From assembly GCA_950295325.1 (NCBI GenBank), contig OX485804.1, positions 9,300,001-9,364,000 of the forward strand: a DNA stretch of 64,000 nt. Reading direction: 5' to 3'. Position numbers and translations under genes: made by a program. Source of the DNA: Polytrichum commune (taxonomy: Eukaryota > Streptophyta > Polytrichopsida > Polytrichales > Polytrichaceae). The notes beneath the pieces were generated by a model. It was not told the origin of the DNA, did no database searches, and was given only the letters and a program-made list of their open reading frames with translations. Positions 47,723 through 57,792 of the stretch are shown here, piece by piece (position 1 is the first letter of the stretch; the number at the start of each line of letters is the position of its first letter).

Positions 47723-47772
47723 GGACGACATTCCTATGTGAGCGGTGAGCGGAGAGCGGAATGATGTAAAAA
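47723..47772 (+). repeat. MULE left terminal inverted repeat
   Basis: It begins GGACGACATTCCTATGTGAG and continues CGGTGAGCGGAGAGCGGAA and ATGATG. The right end read inwards is GGGAAACTTAGTAGTATGAG, then a GAGC-rich stretch, then AGAGAGCGGAAAA and GAATGATGG. The shared GG start, TATG-GAGCG, GAGAGCGGAA and AATGATG support homologous ends of about 50 bp, considerably diverged, with an insertion of some 7 bp on the right. Confidence 0.65.
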
Positions 47773-48544
47773 TAACAAATATATCTAACTAAATTTAGAC
47801 ATATTAAAAAAATTGAATATATTCAAAATATTCCAAATTCTACCAAGAATAGTAAAAATGTATGACCTATTTCCGTGGAATGCATAGGTCCAAAAATAGA
47901 TAAAAGGGCCTTGAATTTGAAATGGTCTCATTAAATTTGGAAACTGGGAAGTGCTAAAATGATAGAAAAATTGTGATATAATAGATAATTAAATGATTAA
48001 AACCAAGGATGATCCCAAGAAATAATAAATGAAAATGATTTTTTTGAAATTGGTATAATTGAAGAATGAGTCAATCAAAATACTAAGGGCGACCAATTTG
48101 CTTCGTTTTTATTCCATCATTTTTGTCTTTGTTCTATGTGTGAATCAACTCTAGAGCTTGGACTCCAACAATTATTGTTTGTGGTCGAAGAGATTATCTT
48201 GAGCTGAATATATATGAAGACATAATTTAGACTCATACCCAATATGAATGTAGAGACACATGCACACAATAGGAGAGGAGAGAGACATGTTTGCTAGCCT
48301 AGGATGGAAGAAGGAAATTAAAAGTTTAGGAGATCCGCATGTTTCTTTTAATCCATCACCGGAACATGACATAGGTGCTGAAAATCGATATAGTGATGAC
48401 TATGAGATGATTCCATTTTTGTAGTCCACACAAGCATGGAGGTGGAGGGTGGAGGAGTAGAAACGATATGCAAAAAATGATAAGAGGCGAGCGGATGTGC
48501 CGGAGAAGGACGCAAATTTGAATGAAGACGCTTGTTTGAATGAA

Positions 48545-48778
48545 GACAAGTAGATCAACATGGAGAAGAAGGTGAAGATAGTAGGCGAATCTTCAAGGTC
48601 CTTGTCGTTTCGCGAGAGGATGAAAAGATTATTGCCGCATTGTCGTTCATTGAAGGATCGAATGAGGGATAAAACGGTTTCATACGTTGATATGCTTCGA
48701 CTAGGGCCACCTCCATTAAGAAAGGACGATGAAATGAAGTCCGAATCATCTAGGAGGTTGACAATACGGAAGTAGAGT
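48545..48778 (+). CDS. Small basic open frame, unknown
   Basis: A frame of 71 codons (48560-48775) within the transposon, rich in Arg, Lys and Ser: ESSRSLSFRERMKRLLPHC, then DKTVSYVDMLRLGPPP. No domain is recognised. It lies downstream of the transposase gene and on the opposite strand. It may be chance, or a leftover third frame of the element. Confidence 0.2.
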
Positions 48779-48999
48779 TGATAGACATAGGAAGCACTTC
48801 TAAATTGAATATATAGTGCTTAACCGGGAGAGATATACATGGCACAATTGAATATTGTAATACAACATTTTGAAGGGAATAAAAATAATTCATGAAATTA
48901 TATTTATTATAGCAAACAATTATAAGTTCACATGAGATTCACAAATGGCCACATCTATTAGGGCACAATATATTGGTAGGTTGAGAGGAATTCTAGGAA

Positions 49000-51900
49000 G
49001 TAGATTGTGTCAAGAAGCTCCCTTCGAGGTTAAGTTTGACCTCATTGAAGCTAAATGTCGGGGCGTAAATGAACAAGTCAACGTCGGGGTCTACATTAGA
49101 GACCTTGACAAAGATGAAGTAGAGGTGCTTACAATGCAGGAACGAATTTCATTTGCAGCCAAACTTTGATATCATATCTTTGAAGGCCGGGCAATTATTC
49201 TCGGGCATAGAACTTACTGTGAGTTAGTAAATTGATTGTGTAGGTGCAGGTTTGGAATGCAACATGATCACGCAGCCAAATCCAGGGCGTGGAATCATGG
49301 TGACCTTCAAGATGACCTATCCATAGCTCGTGTAATTGTCACCATCTACATTTGTTTTGTTGATGATGCGGTGGCAGACCGTCTTGTAGACTTGGACTGC
49401 CTAGAAGAAAAATAATAGTTTGGGTTGGCTGGAACGTCCGCTCCAGAGAGGTCGAGGGGAGGAGCGGATGTACTAAAGAGGTGAGTGGACGTGATGCGTT
49501 CTTTCTGCGGGAGCTGAAAGCTGGCATTTTCAAGCTTAAAGATCTTCGGACGAATGAGGTTGGTACCAAGCTTGATTGGCCACACGGGCGGGATTGGAGG
49601 TCGTTCTTGGTCAACAAAGAATTTATCGACCCACTTGCGACGCGAACCTTTGACACAACGTTCAATGTTGTCCAGGCAAAAAAAAATTCTCAACTTTAGG
49701 TGTTGTGAATTTGTAATAGTTCCAAACTCCAAGGTATGTTGGGGCAGGGGTGCTCTTGGAGTTGGAGACGATTTTGGTTGTGCATTTCTTTTTGGTGATC
49801 GCATGCATGCCCAACATGCCCTGGAGGAATTGTAAGGAATGCGAGCAATATGCTAGAGGTTCTCGTCTACTTTGGATTCTTGTACGGCAGAGACCAGTAG
49901 AAGGGGGTAGTAGACCATCTAGCACAAACGGAGAGGACTCCTCGACGATGGTAGGCAAAGGTGAAGTATGAGATCTTGCGGTTCTCTCAGAGACACGAGG
50001 GCGAGAGAAGCTGATGGTGTCGGGGCGGTGGGTTTCATTGTTGTCTCCAATGGGAGTGTCGGGCTTGCGTTTTCGCGATCTGAATACCTCGGCACCCTCG
50101 AGGTGGGGACTACGGGTGTAGAATTCATCCCCGCCGGGCATGTCGAGGAGAACCTTCTGTAGAACAACGGGGTCACCAATACGTTAAGTACGACGTTCAG
50201 CACATCGAAGCTTAAGTTCTTCTTTGCTAAGGCCATCACCCCCAACGCCACCCTTTAGAAATTGATGGTACGCCACAACTTGGAGGAATGCTCGAATATA
50301 GTCATCCACAGTGGCCACGTATAGATTGCCACCCTTGTTGCCAGACACTTGAAGCCATTTGTTGTAAATGAATTCGGCAAGGTTGCAATTGGGCATTTGT
50401 GCAAATTCCTCGGCGGCCATGATTTTCTCCTGCCCAATGGAATGACAGTGTAAGAAATAAGCAAAGCTTGGGAAAAGAAAAGATAAAACAAAAAAAAAAT
50501 AGCATTAAAAACACACCATTTCCATGAAGCCACCCCATTGTTGATATCAGAAGTGCCAGAAGGCAAGCCAAAGTTGAAGGTGTTTCAGTCCATCCTCGGA
50601 GGTGTAGTTAGACGAAGCCCACCAGGCCTTGATGGCGGGGTACCTCGTCTCAGCCTGTCGCGGAGACAGAAACACTTGTGTTGGTCTTGCAAGTCGTGTT
50701 TGATATAGAGTTTGGTGTGTTTCTCCAAAGACTGGGTCCAATGGAAGTAGCAGGTTCTCTCACGCCCATTGATGGGAACCTTTGGAACTCCGGACATGTA
50801 GACAATTCTGACGGCATTCCAATTGGCTTGCGCACTGTCCGCCATGAAGCCTTTGAAGCGAGGCTTGGGGATTCCATGGCGAGCCATGACGTGGTTGAAG
50901 TTATGCCAGAAAAGCACTTGAGCATCCTTGTCCTCGGATTGGAAGTCGCAGCAAGCAATGGTCATGATGCGCTAGTAGGTTCCGTCGTATACGTGGCAAG
51001 CCATGGTGGTCCATTTGGCGACGCGTTTGACATGGTCAGACTTGATCCAAGCATGCTTGAGATCCCCACCAGGTTGCATGCGCTTAACCAAGTCAACCCT
51101 ACTCCGGGGCCAACCTCGGACATCTTGAAGACGAAAACTTTGTTCGTCTCGTTACCCTGGCCTGGGAAATGATTCCGCTGGACATAGGCCTAGGTGCTGA
51201 CACCTCTAAGCTTGGCTATGCCATCCATAACTCCCAGCCTACTTAACTATTTGAAGGTGGTAACCTTGGTTTGGAGGTGGGGGGAATTCAACTCTTCACA
51301 ACGATAAAAAACGGGCTCAAGTTCTTCCAATGAAAGATGTTGATGAGGATCACTATCATTGCAGAGGAGGAACTCACCCACAAGGTCCTTGTTGGCCTCA
51401 AGAACGATTTTGCTATGAGTGGCTTGGGGCGTTCGCTCGATGTGCTCCTCGATTAGGGCATCAATGTGCTGGCGGCTATCCTTGCAATTGCCGACCTTGA
51501 CAGGGTGACGATGATTGCCAAGATGAATGCACGCCCGCTGAGTGGTATTGTTGCTGTGGACGTAGAAGATTTTGGCAATGCATGGTGCAATGCATTTGGG
51601 TGGCTCCTTGCAAATCTTGCACACTAGAATGGAGAAGGTAGGCACGGGATCACCAACGGGAAGGGGCATCTTGGTAAATCCATCGAATTCAATATCATTG
51701 ACTGAGGAGGTACAATGAACACGTTGGAGGTAGTCGCAATGAGGATTGTGGCACTCGAGATGACCAACGCAGGTGGACGAGCAAAAAGCAAAGCCTAAGT
51801 CATTGCCAATGTTGGTGGTTTGGGTTTTGGTCTAGACATGGCCGTTGTAGCATTTGTCCACGCCGTCCATGGATTTGGCCTTTGTATGAGAGGATGAGAC

Positions 51901-52602
51901 ACCAAGAGGGGGGGATGACAAACATCTGATTCCCATCAAAGCGAGGCGGGAGGAAATTCACCTCTTCAATTTGCAAGGTGTCATAATCTAGCTTCTTGAG
52001 GATGTTTTTCCTACCAAGCATGGAAGCAAGAGTATATAGACATTGAAGAATGGAAATGGATGGTTTGGCAGGGGATGGAGGAAGAGGACATAAAAGTTCA
52101 AGGCGTACAAAGGGGGGGGTCACAAAAGGGGAATTGAGGGACGAAGGGGATGCTTGAGAATGGGAGTGGATAGAGGGGGTTCATCACCATCAGAGGAATT
52201 AGAAAGATATATGACAGTGTGTATACTAGGTTCAATCTTAACTTTGACCATGGGAGGAGTGTTTAAAGTGAAAGAGGAGGAATGGGGAGGGGTATGAATT
52301 TCCGTGGATACATTTGTGTAAGAATCTAGGAGTCTGTACACTTTGTATTTACCAGCGCAAAGTTCCCACAGTGATGATCAGTTTTCACGCATGGTCAATG
52401 ACAACAGAGAAATAACGTTGTCATAAATCTCGCGTTCGACCCATATTATACTATCTTGCAACGAAAACCTGATACTAAAGTGAAGGGAAGAGACAGATGC
52501 AAATCCGTTCGCATCTATGGGGAAAAGAAGGGGGATCCCGACACCATTGGCACGGAGCTCAACCATTTCTGACACAGAGGGCATAGTGGATGAGGAAGCC
52601 AT
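49000..52602 (-). pseudogene. MULE-type transposase with SWIM-like zinc finger
   Basis: Would cut and move the element. The start chosen is MASSSTMPSVSEMV (ATG at 52600-52602). An acidic region follows (VIYLSNSSDGDEPP), then a Cys-rich region (LVCKICKEPPKCIAPC, about 51580-51640), then the catalytic part: YDGTY (Asp at 50984-50986), DFQSEDKDAQVLFW, GFMADSAQANWNAV (Asp at 50837-50839), and ERTCYFHWTQSLEKHTK, a C-x-x-H typical of MULE transposases. Then LQLWLAFWHF, a GT-AG intron at 50430-50516, NCNLAEFIYNKWLQ, and a basic RSRKRKP stretch (possible NLS). Near the end CPAFKDMISKFG, then NSFLHCKHLYFIFVKV (about 49110-49170) is a SWIM-like finger. At least four stops and some frameshifts; other introns are unresolved. 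The gene diverges from the plus-strand gene. Confidence 0.75.
50430..50516 (-). other. Intron in the transposase gene
   Basis: On the minus strand the exon ends …GGCTTCATGGAAATG, followed by GTGTGTTTTTAATG and a T-rich run, and ends CATTGGGCAG before GAGAAAATCATGGCC. Length 87 bp with GT-AG borders. Protein similarity stops and resumes at these borders, and no such run of T could be coding. Confidence 0.6.
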
Positions 52603-53572
52603 GGACAAATAGAGTGACAAATAAGAAAAAAATCCAAAAAAAAAAAACGAAGCACGGCTACCAGACAATTGTAAACCTTAAACTTTCAACACTGGTATTA
52701 TATAGGTAAGAGAAGGTTGGTAAAGGGTCATTTTGTGAGTGAAGTAGAGGGATGCCTAAAGAGTAGAGAGCACGAAAGAGAGCAAGAAAGGGGAACTGGA
52801 ACGCACACATGAAGGAACCAGACCAAAATACAGTCTCCACAATTGATCCAGGAAAGAAGTGGAAAAAGAGAAAGGGAGGCACGAGTTTCAGCAATTTGAA
52901 ACAGAGGAGACAGAGAAAACTTAAGAAGAATGAGGAAACGTGCATAGAAGGGAGAGGTACCCCTTCAGACTGGCATAATACGTGTGCAGCGGACAAGAGG
53001 GTTGAATTTGCAGCCGATAGACGAAGAAGGGGAGGACTATGGTTCACAAGCACCATCTATGGCAAAGAGCGAGCATCGCAACAATTCTAATCAGAGCGGG
53101 TCTCACAAGGAAACAAGAGAGAATTCGATTATTACAGTAAGTTTGTCGTAGAGGTTATATGCACAAGGGATACTTCAAGATTTAGGTTTATGGGAATATG
53201 ACACTGGAAATTCTTTTATCTAAATATGGAAGAGAACTTGCAAACAATAGGACAATCAACATATGGATAGGGCTCTCGAAATCAAAAAAGAACCTTGAGT
53301 CGGTGACTTGCGCCTCGATGGGTTTGACACCCACATGCCCACATTATTGTAAAAAACCTTGGTTCTTGTATACTAATTGGCCTCAGCCCTTGCATGTACC
53401 CACCAACAAAAACCCACTGAGAATTCAAAATTAAAAAGGATATGCACACCATATTCTGCAATCTTGATGAGGTAGCTAATATGTGCAATATCGGGGGTCG
53501 GGTAGGATCCAAACATCAGATTTTGCTTGGGACACATAGGTTGACAGGATGAATGTTTGTGTTTTGGTTGAG
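52603..53572. promoter_or_regulatory. Intergenic region between the divergent transposon genes
   Basis: Upstream of the transposase start and before the minisatellite, this ~1-kb stretch holds no recognised coding region; the minus-strand frame 52658-53056 and plus-strand frame 52809-53090 overlap and show no motifs. By position it should contain the promoter of the transposase and possibly both promoters. No TATA box could be placed with confidence. Confidence 0.35.
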
Positions 53573-53717
53573 TGTCTCGGTTCCGAGAGGGTAGAGGGCT
53601 AGGCCAGATTCTTAAGATTTTGAGTTGAGGTTCTTATGCTTGTATGTGTAGATAGGTTTAACTTGTGTGAAGTACTTTTTTTAATATATTCAAATAGTTG
53701 GGTATGGACTGAAATTC

Positions 53718-53741
53718 GACCCTCTCGGATCCGAGAGGGTC
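53718..53741. promoter_or_regulatory. Perfect 24-bp palindrome, copy 1
   Basis: Centred on GGATCC, with arms CCCTCTC and GAGAGGG and outer GA/TC. A half-decayed relative (CTCGGTTCCGAGAGGG) lies at 53576-53591. The palindrome could be a dimeric protein-binding site for element regulation, or a hairpin. The function is inferred only from symmetry and from its repetition between the two genes. Confidence 0.5.
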
Positions 53742-54545
53742 TTGGGGTAGGACATTAGGACCAGATTTTGACTTCAAGGTTGTGAAGCTTATATGTGTAG
53801 ATAGGTTCAACTTGTGTGGACTAACTTGGTTGCTAGTGTTAGGGTAGGACATTAGGACCAGATTTTGACTTCAAGATTGTGAAGCTTGTATGTGTAGATA
53901 GGTTCAACTTGTGTGGACTAACTTGGTTGCTAGTGTTAGGGTAGGACATTAGGACCAGATTTTGACTTCAAGATTGTGAAGCTTGTATGTGTAGATAGGT
54001 TCAACTTGTGTGGACTAGCTTGGTTGACAGTGTTAGGGTAGGACATTAGGACCAAATTTTGACTTCAAGATTGTGAAGCTTGTATGTGTAGATAGGTTCA
54101 ACTTGTGTGGACTAACTTGGTTGCTAGTGTTAGGGTAGGACATTAGGACCAGATTTTGACTTCAAGGTTGTGAAGCTTGTATGTGTAGATAGGTTCAACT
54201 TGTGTGGACTAACTTGGTTGCTAGTGTTAGGGTAGGACATTAGGACCAGATTTTGACTTCAAGGTTGTGAAGCTTGTATGTGTAGATAGGTTCAACTTGT
54301 GTGGACTAACTTGGTTGCTAGTGTTAGGGTAGGACATTAGGACCAGATTTTGACTTCAAAGTTGTGAAGCTTGTATGTGTAGATAGGTTCAACTTGTGTG
54401 GACTAGCTGGGTTGATAGTGTTAGGGTAGGACATTAGGACCAGATTTTGACTTCAAGGTTGTGAATCTTGTATGTGTAGATAGGTTCAACTTGTGTGAAG
54501 TAGTTTTTTTGATATGTTCAAATAGTTGTGTGTGGACTAGAATTC

Positions 54546-54569
54546 GACCCTCTCGGATCCGAGAGGGTC
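54546..54569. promoter_or_regulatory. Perfect 24-bp palindrome, copy 2
   Basis: Identical in all 24 positions to 53718-53741, with the same flanks (AATTC before, TTGGGGTAGG after). It lies about 180 bp before the first exon of the plus-strand gene. Confidence 0.5.
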
Positions 54570-54747
54570 TTGGGGTAGGACATTAGGACCAGATTTTGAC
54601 TTCAAAGTTGTGAAGCTTGTATGTGTAGATATGTTCAACTTGTGTGGACTAGTTTGGTTGATAGTGTCAAGGTAGGACATTAGGACCAGATTTTGACTTG
54701 AGTTTCTAAAGCTTGTATGTGTTGAATTTGTGCAAGGATTACAATCC

Positions 54748-56771
54748 ATGGATCTTATTCTATCGGAGGAGCCCTCAATGGAGGACCATACTGTTCAATT
54801 GGAGGTTCCCGTGGTATGAATTGGGGCATTACTTCATCTCTGTTGTCAATAGATGTTTCATTTATTGGACTTATTTTTTCTTTGTTTTTCAAACATCGCC
54901 TTGGGTTCTTTGTGTTTTCAATTATTTTGGCCACTACCTAATGTTTTTGTGGTTATCCTTGTAGAATGATGCACATGTTGCAACCGACTCTTTGCGTCCT
55001 CTTGATGAGTCCAACCCGGAGGAGACTGAGCTCTTGATTCGGAGATCGCAAAAAGAAGACTCTAATGCTGTGATTCACCGGGTTTGAATCAAACTTCTTC
55101 TTAAGTCGCGTTTCTCTATCCCATTGTGTTGTTTGCGATGTCTTCCACTTGTTCGTCCCATCAACGAGGTTGATATCGCTTGGTTGGAAAATGAGTTCGT
55201 TATAGGTTACCGTGACGGTGACCTAGCCTTGTATGTCTCTCCCTAGAACAACCTCAATGAGGTACTCCATGTCTCCGATGACATCTACGGTTCTTGGAGT
55301 TCATTATGGCAACATGCCAATGAGGAATTCGACGCCATGCTCTAAAATGACTCTGACCTTGCTCACCTTTCGGGCAAGATGTTCTACGTGTGGGAGGGTA
55401 ACCATCGTTTGAGGGCTTGGTGGAGTCACATTAATATGCATCACTTGCTAGATAAAGATTGGCATATCTCTGTTGAGTGTATTGTCATGGATCCAAGAAG
55501 TTCCACCGCGGTCTTCTTGAATGCCATGAATGACATCAATTGGTAAGTTCAGGTTTCTTTTTCTTGTTTCATGTTTCGTTGTTTCTTTGATTTTCATTAC
55601 TTTGTTTTTTAGGTCCACGGAGCACGATTATGTTAAGGACAACCTCCCTACCAAATTGCTTCGCATTCGGCCATTTGAAAAAATGAAGCTTGAGGATTTC
55701 AAGGACTTCATTTCTGTTGACGACTACAAGATGTGCGAGTCTAAGATGGAGAAGACTCCTACTTGATATCCCCTCACATTGGACGTCTTCGTCAAGTTCT
55801 TGTACAAGGTAATTTTTCTCTTCGTTCTTGTTTGTTTATTTCCTCACGTTTTATGCATTTATCCTTACACACGTTTCTGTTTGCTTTAGAGAGAGATATC
55901 AAATTAGGCGGATACAGTTGCACGGTTATACTGCGAGGCCACTCCCGAGGTTTTTATATATGCTCCTGGGATTTGGGATACTATGACAAAAGCCCAAGAT
56001 AGGTTGATCGAAAGTATTCGATCTCGGAACTTTGAAAAGTTCATATCCGTCACCCACAAAAACAACGGAAATGTCACGGACAATGACAACATTATCATGG
56101 ATTGACAATGTGACATTGGTTGGTTTTTTATCTTATTTTTCACGTCTTTGTTTTTTAATGTTTTACTTTCTTTATACTTGTTCTATTTCCCATTCATTTC
56201 CTTATGCTCACATTTTCGCATTTTGTTGTTCTAGGAGGTACCATCATTGCATGCCGCTTCATTCAACACCATATTGTGGTGCTTGAGTCGGATGTCAACA
56301 TCTTCAAGTCCATCTTCCTCTCCATGCGTGAGCCTGAGCAAGAACACACTTCTCAATATGTTGTCCCACAACGAGGGTCGGTTTTTGTTCCTCCTTCCCG
56401 GAAGATGGCGAAGCGCAATTTCAATGTGTTGTGTGTGTAAGTTCGTTCTTGGCTTCTAACTTGCTTGCTTGCATTTCTATCTTCTCGGATCGGAATTTTT
56501 GACATTTTCTCATTTTTTTGTTTTCTCGTCCTATATATTCAGAGTTCAAATTGAGAGCCCGATTCGTGTCCTTAATGCGGACATGTTTGCAACCCCTTCG
56601 ACGACGTTCGACCTCCCTTCGTATGCTGCTGACCTTGCCTATTTTTTGGCGGAAGCACCGTTCCCACCTCCTGGTCGCACCCGTCCTTTCAACAGACTAG
56701 TATTGGATTTCTTAGACATAAAGGCCGAGCAGGGCGAGGATAGTGATAGACATGGTAGTCCAAGTTGTTGA
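54748..56771 (+). pseudogene. Six-exon transposon gene, ParB-like GNHR motif, unknown function
   Basis: Exons 54748-54813, 54965-55542, 55613-55808, 55890-56118, 56235-56436 and 56543-56771. All introns are GT-AG with T-rich acceptors, and all phases agree, giving about 500 residues ending …SDRHGSPSC. Exon 2 carries RPINEVDIAWLENEFVIGYR and, after ~60 residues, GKMFYVWEGNHRLRAWW. GNHR plus a hydrophobic run recalls ParB/sulfiredoxin-fold proteins (inference). Exon 4 has EATPEVFIYAPGIWDTMTKA. The exon 4/5 join gives CDIGGTIIACRFIQHH then IVVLESD, resembling the glycine loop (motif I) of SAM-dependent DNA methyltransferases; no DPPY-type motif was seen. Six in-frame stops (three in exon 2, one in exon 3, two in exon 4). 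As the second gene of the MULE it could be an accessory mobility or modification factor. Confidence 0.6.
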
Positions 56772-57078
56772 CTACGCCTCGTGCGTTTGAAACCTCCATC
56801 TCATATGTATCGTTTATATTTTTTATAAGTTTATTTGTTGAATTTCTATGTACCTTTTGCAAACCCCATTCAACTCCTTCTTCATCTTATGTTGTTGTTT
56901 GATTTCAATTGTTGACGTCAGCCCTAATTTAACCCTTAACCTTTTGAAAACTACACTACAAGATCCTTGATAACAAATACATTCTTCCACTCCTTCACGT
57001 TCTATTTATTTCTCAAACTAGGTTGTGTTATAAAATCCACGGTCATAGGCACTCCTTCTATGAAAATCGCCCACCATC

Positions 57079-57133
57079 ATTCAAATTTTCCGCTCTCTGC
57101 TCTTTGCTCTACGCTCATACTACTAAGTTTCCC
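57079..57133 (-). repeat. MULE right terminal inverted repeat
   Basis: Read inwards on the minus strand it begins GGGAAACTTAGTAGTATGAG, then CGTAGAGCAAAGAGCAGAGA, then GCGGAAAA. It pairs with the left end at 47723-47772 (see there). It lies about 310 bp downstream of the stop codon of the plus-strand gene. Confidence 0.65.
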
Positions 57134-57143
57134 TTATTTTATC
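57134..57143. repeat. Target-site duplication, right copy
   Basis: TTATTTTATC, the partner of 47713-47722. On the minus strand it encodes the D-K-I codons directly after the YHQL box of the reverse transcriptase, the same protein position as the left copy. Confidence 0.75.
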
Positions 57144-57683
57144 TCACGCAAATAATGAGAGCTGGTGATAGTTGGAGCTCAAGTCCAGGGTGCTAAAGAC
57201 TCAAGAAAATCCGATGGCATCGAACAACTCCTCCGGGATTGGCATGAGATACTGATCCGACATGGTCTTGCGGTTAACTGGACGGTAATCCCCGCACATC
57301 CACTTCTCCGTCCAATTACCAAATATATCCTTTTTCGATGGCATAACCATAGCACCAACATATTTCCCGTTGGAGAATTCGATAAGCCTTGCTGCCAAAA
57401 GCTCTCAGCAACGAGCTTGGACTCCAATCCTCTCGAGAACACTAAGCCTGTAAGGTTTCCAAAAAATAAGATGGTCGTCCTTTAGCTGAATGTGGATGGG
57501 TTTTTCTTTATAGCCTTCAAGATCTTGAAGGTTAAAAACAAAACACCTACAGTACGAGCAAATGAACACTCGTACCTTCCGTGCCTCAACACCAGTGAGA
57601 TGAAGGCCTAATTCTAATGGCCAATCATCAAACTTTGTGATCTCCCTCTCCACCAAAAGGGAACCACCTGATGCTGGCACCAT
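57144..57683 (-). pseudogene. Ty3/gypsy reverse transcriptase, N-terminal part
   Basis: The minus strand reads LQDLEGYKEKPIHIQLKDDH, then WKPYRLSVLERIGVQARC (57405-57683), then AARLIEFSNGKYVGAMVMPS, then KKDIFGNWTEKWMCGDYRPV, then NRKTMSDQYLMPIPEELFDA and IGFS (57201-57398), then after a TGA VFSTLDLSSNYHQLSL up to the insertion point. These are the fingers/palm motifs of Ty3/gypsy RT (…DYRxVN, PxPxxELxD, F-S-x-L-D-L-x-x-x-Y-HQ). The TGA replaces the CGA Arg codon of the family's FSRVFSTLDL. The first catalytic Asp of LDL is kept. The domain continues at 47722 downward. Confidence 0.9.
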
Positions 57684-57792
57684 CTCTAACTACTAATGAG
57701 AGGAGGGGCATTAACCATGCCCCCAACCTCAGTGCCACCAATAGAATCTGGCCTCTCTTCATCACCACCAATATGTGATGATGAAGCCACCA
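57684..57792 (-). other. Spacer between methyltransferase and RT coding regions
   Basis: Short minus-strand segment between two recognised domains. Codons can be read with stops but no motif is seen. Confidence 0.4.

Larger units (their letters stand above)
53573..54719. repeat. 97-bp minisatellite at the centre of the MULE
   Basis: The landmark CCAGATTTTGACTTCAAG recurs at 53761, 53858, 53955, 54052, 54149, 54246, 54343, 54440, (54589) and 54686, exactly 97 bp apart except for one 149-bp step. That step and the start of the array hold an extra ~52-bp segment with a perfect palindrome. Inner units differ by only a few bases, whereas both genes of the element are full of stops, so the array has been amplified or homogenised recently. 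It lies between the two divergent genes. Confidence 0.95.
47723..57133. mobile_element. 9.41-kb Mutator-like (MULE) DNA transposon, two divergent genes
   Basis: The element interrupts the gypsy reverse transcriptase and is bounded by a 9-10-bp duplication. It carries decayed inverted ends, a MULE-type transposase on the minus strand (49000-52602), a central minisatellite (53573-54719), and a six-exon plus-strand gene (54748-56771) that ends close to the right terminus. The transposase type and duplication length support Mutator-like. Both genes carry stops, so the copy is non-autonomous now. The inserted element must be younger than the gypsy copy it splits. Confidence 0.8.

Noticed and set aside
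50678-51172. 164-codon plus-strand open frame as a gene
   Set aside because: It lies antisense to the catalytic part of the transposase, whose motifs are clear on the minus strand; it has no domain of its own.
53573-54719. CRISPR array
   Set aside because: The units are contiguous 97-bp tandem repeats without unique spacers, in a eukaryotic transposon.
54713-54964. Membrane-protein-like plus-strand frame
   Set aside because: Its hydrophobic part is the T-rich first intron (54814-54964) of the six-exon gene; the correct frame starts at 54748.
57165-57485. 106-codon plus-strand frame
   Set aside because: Antisense of the N-terminal reverse transcriptase motifs on the minus strand.
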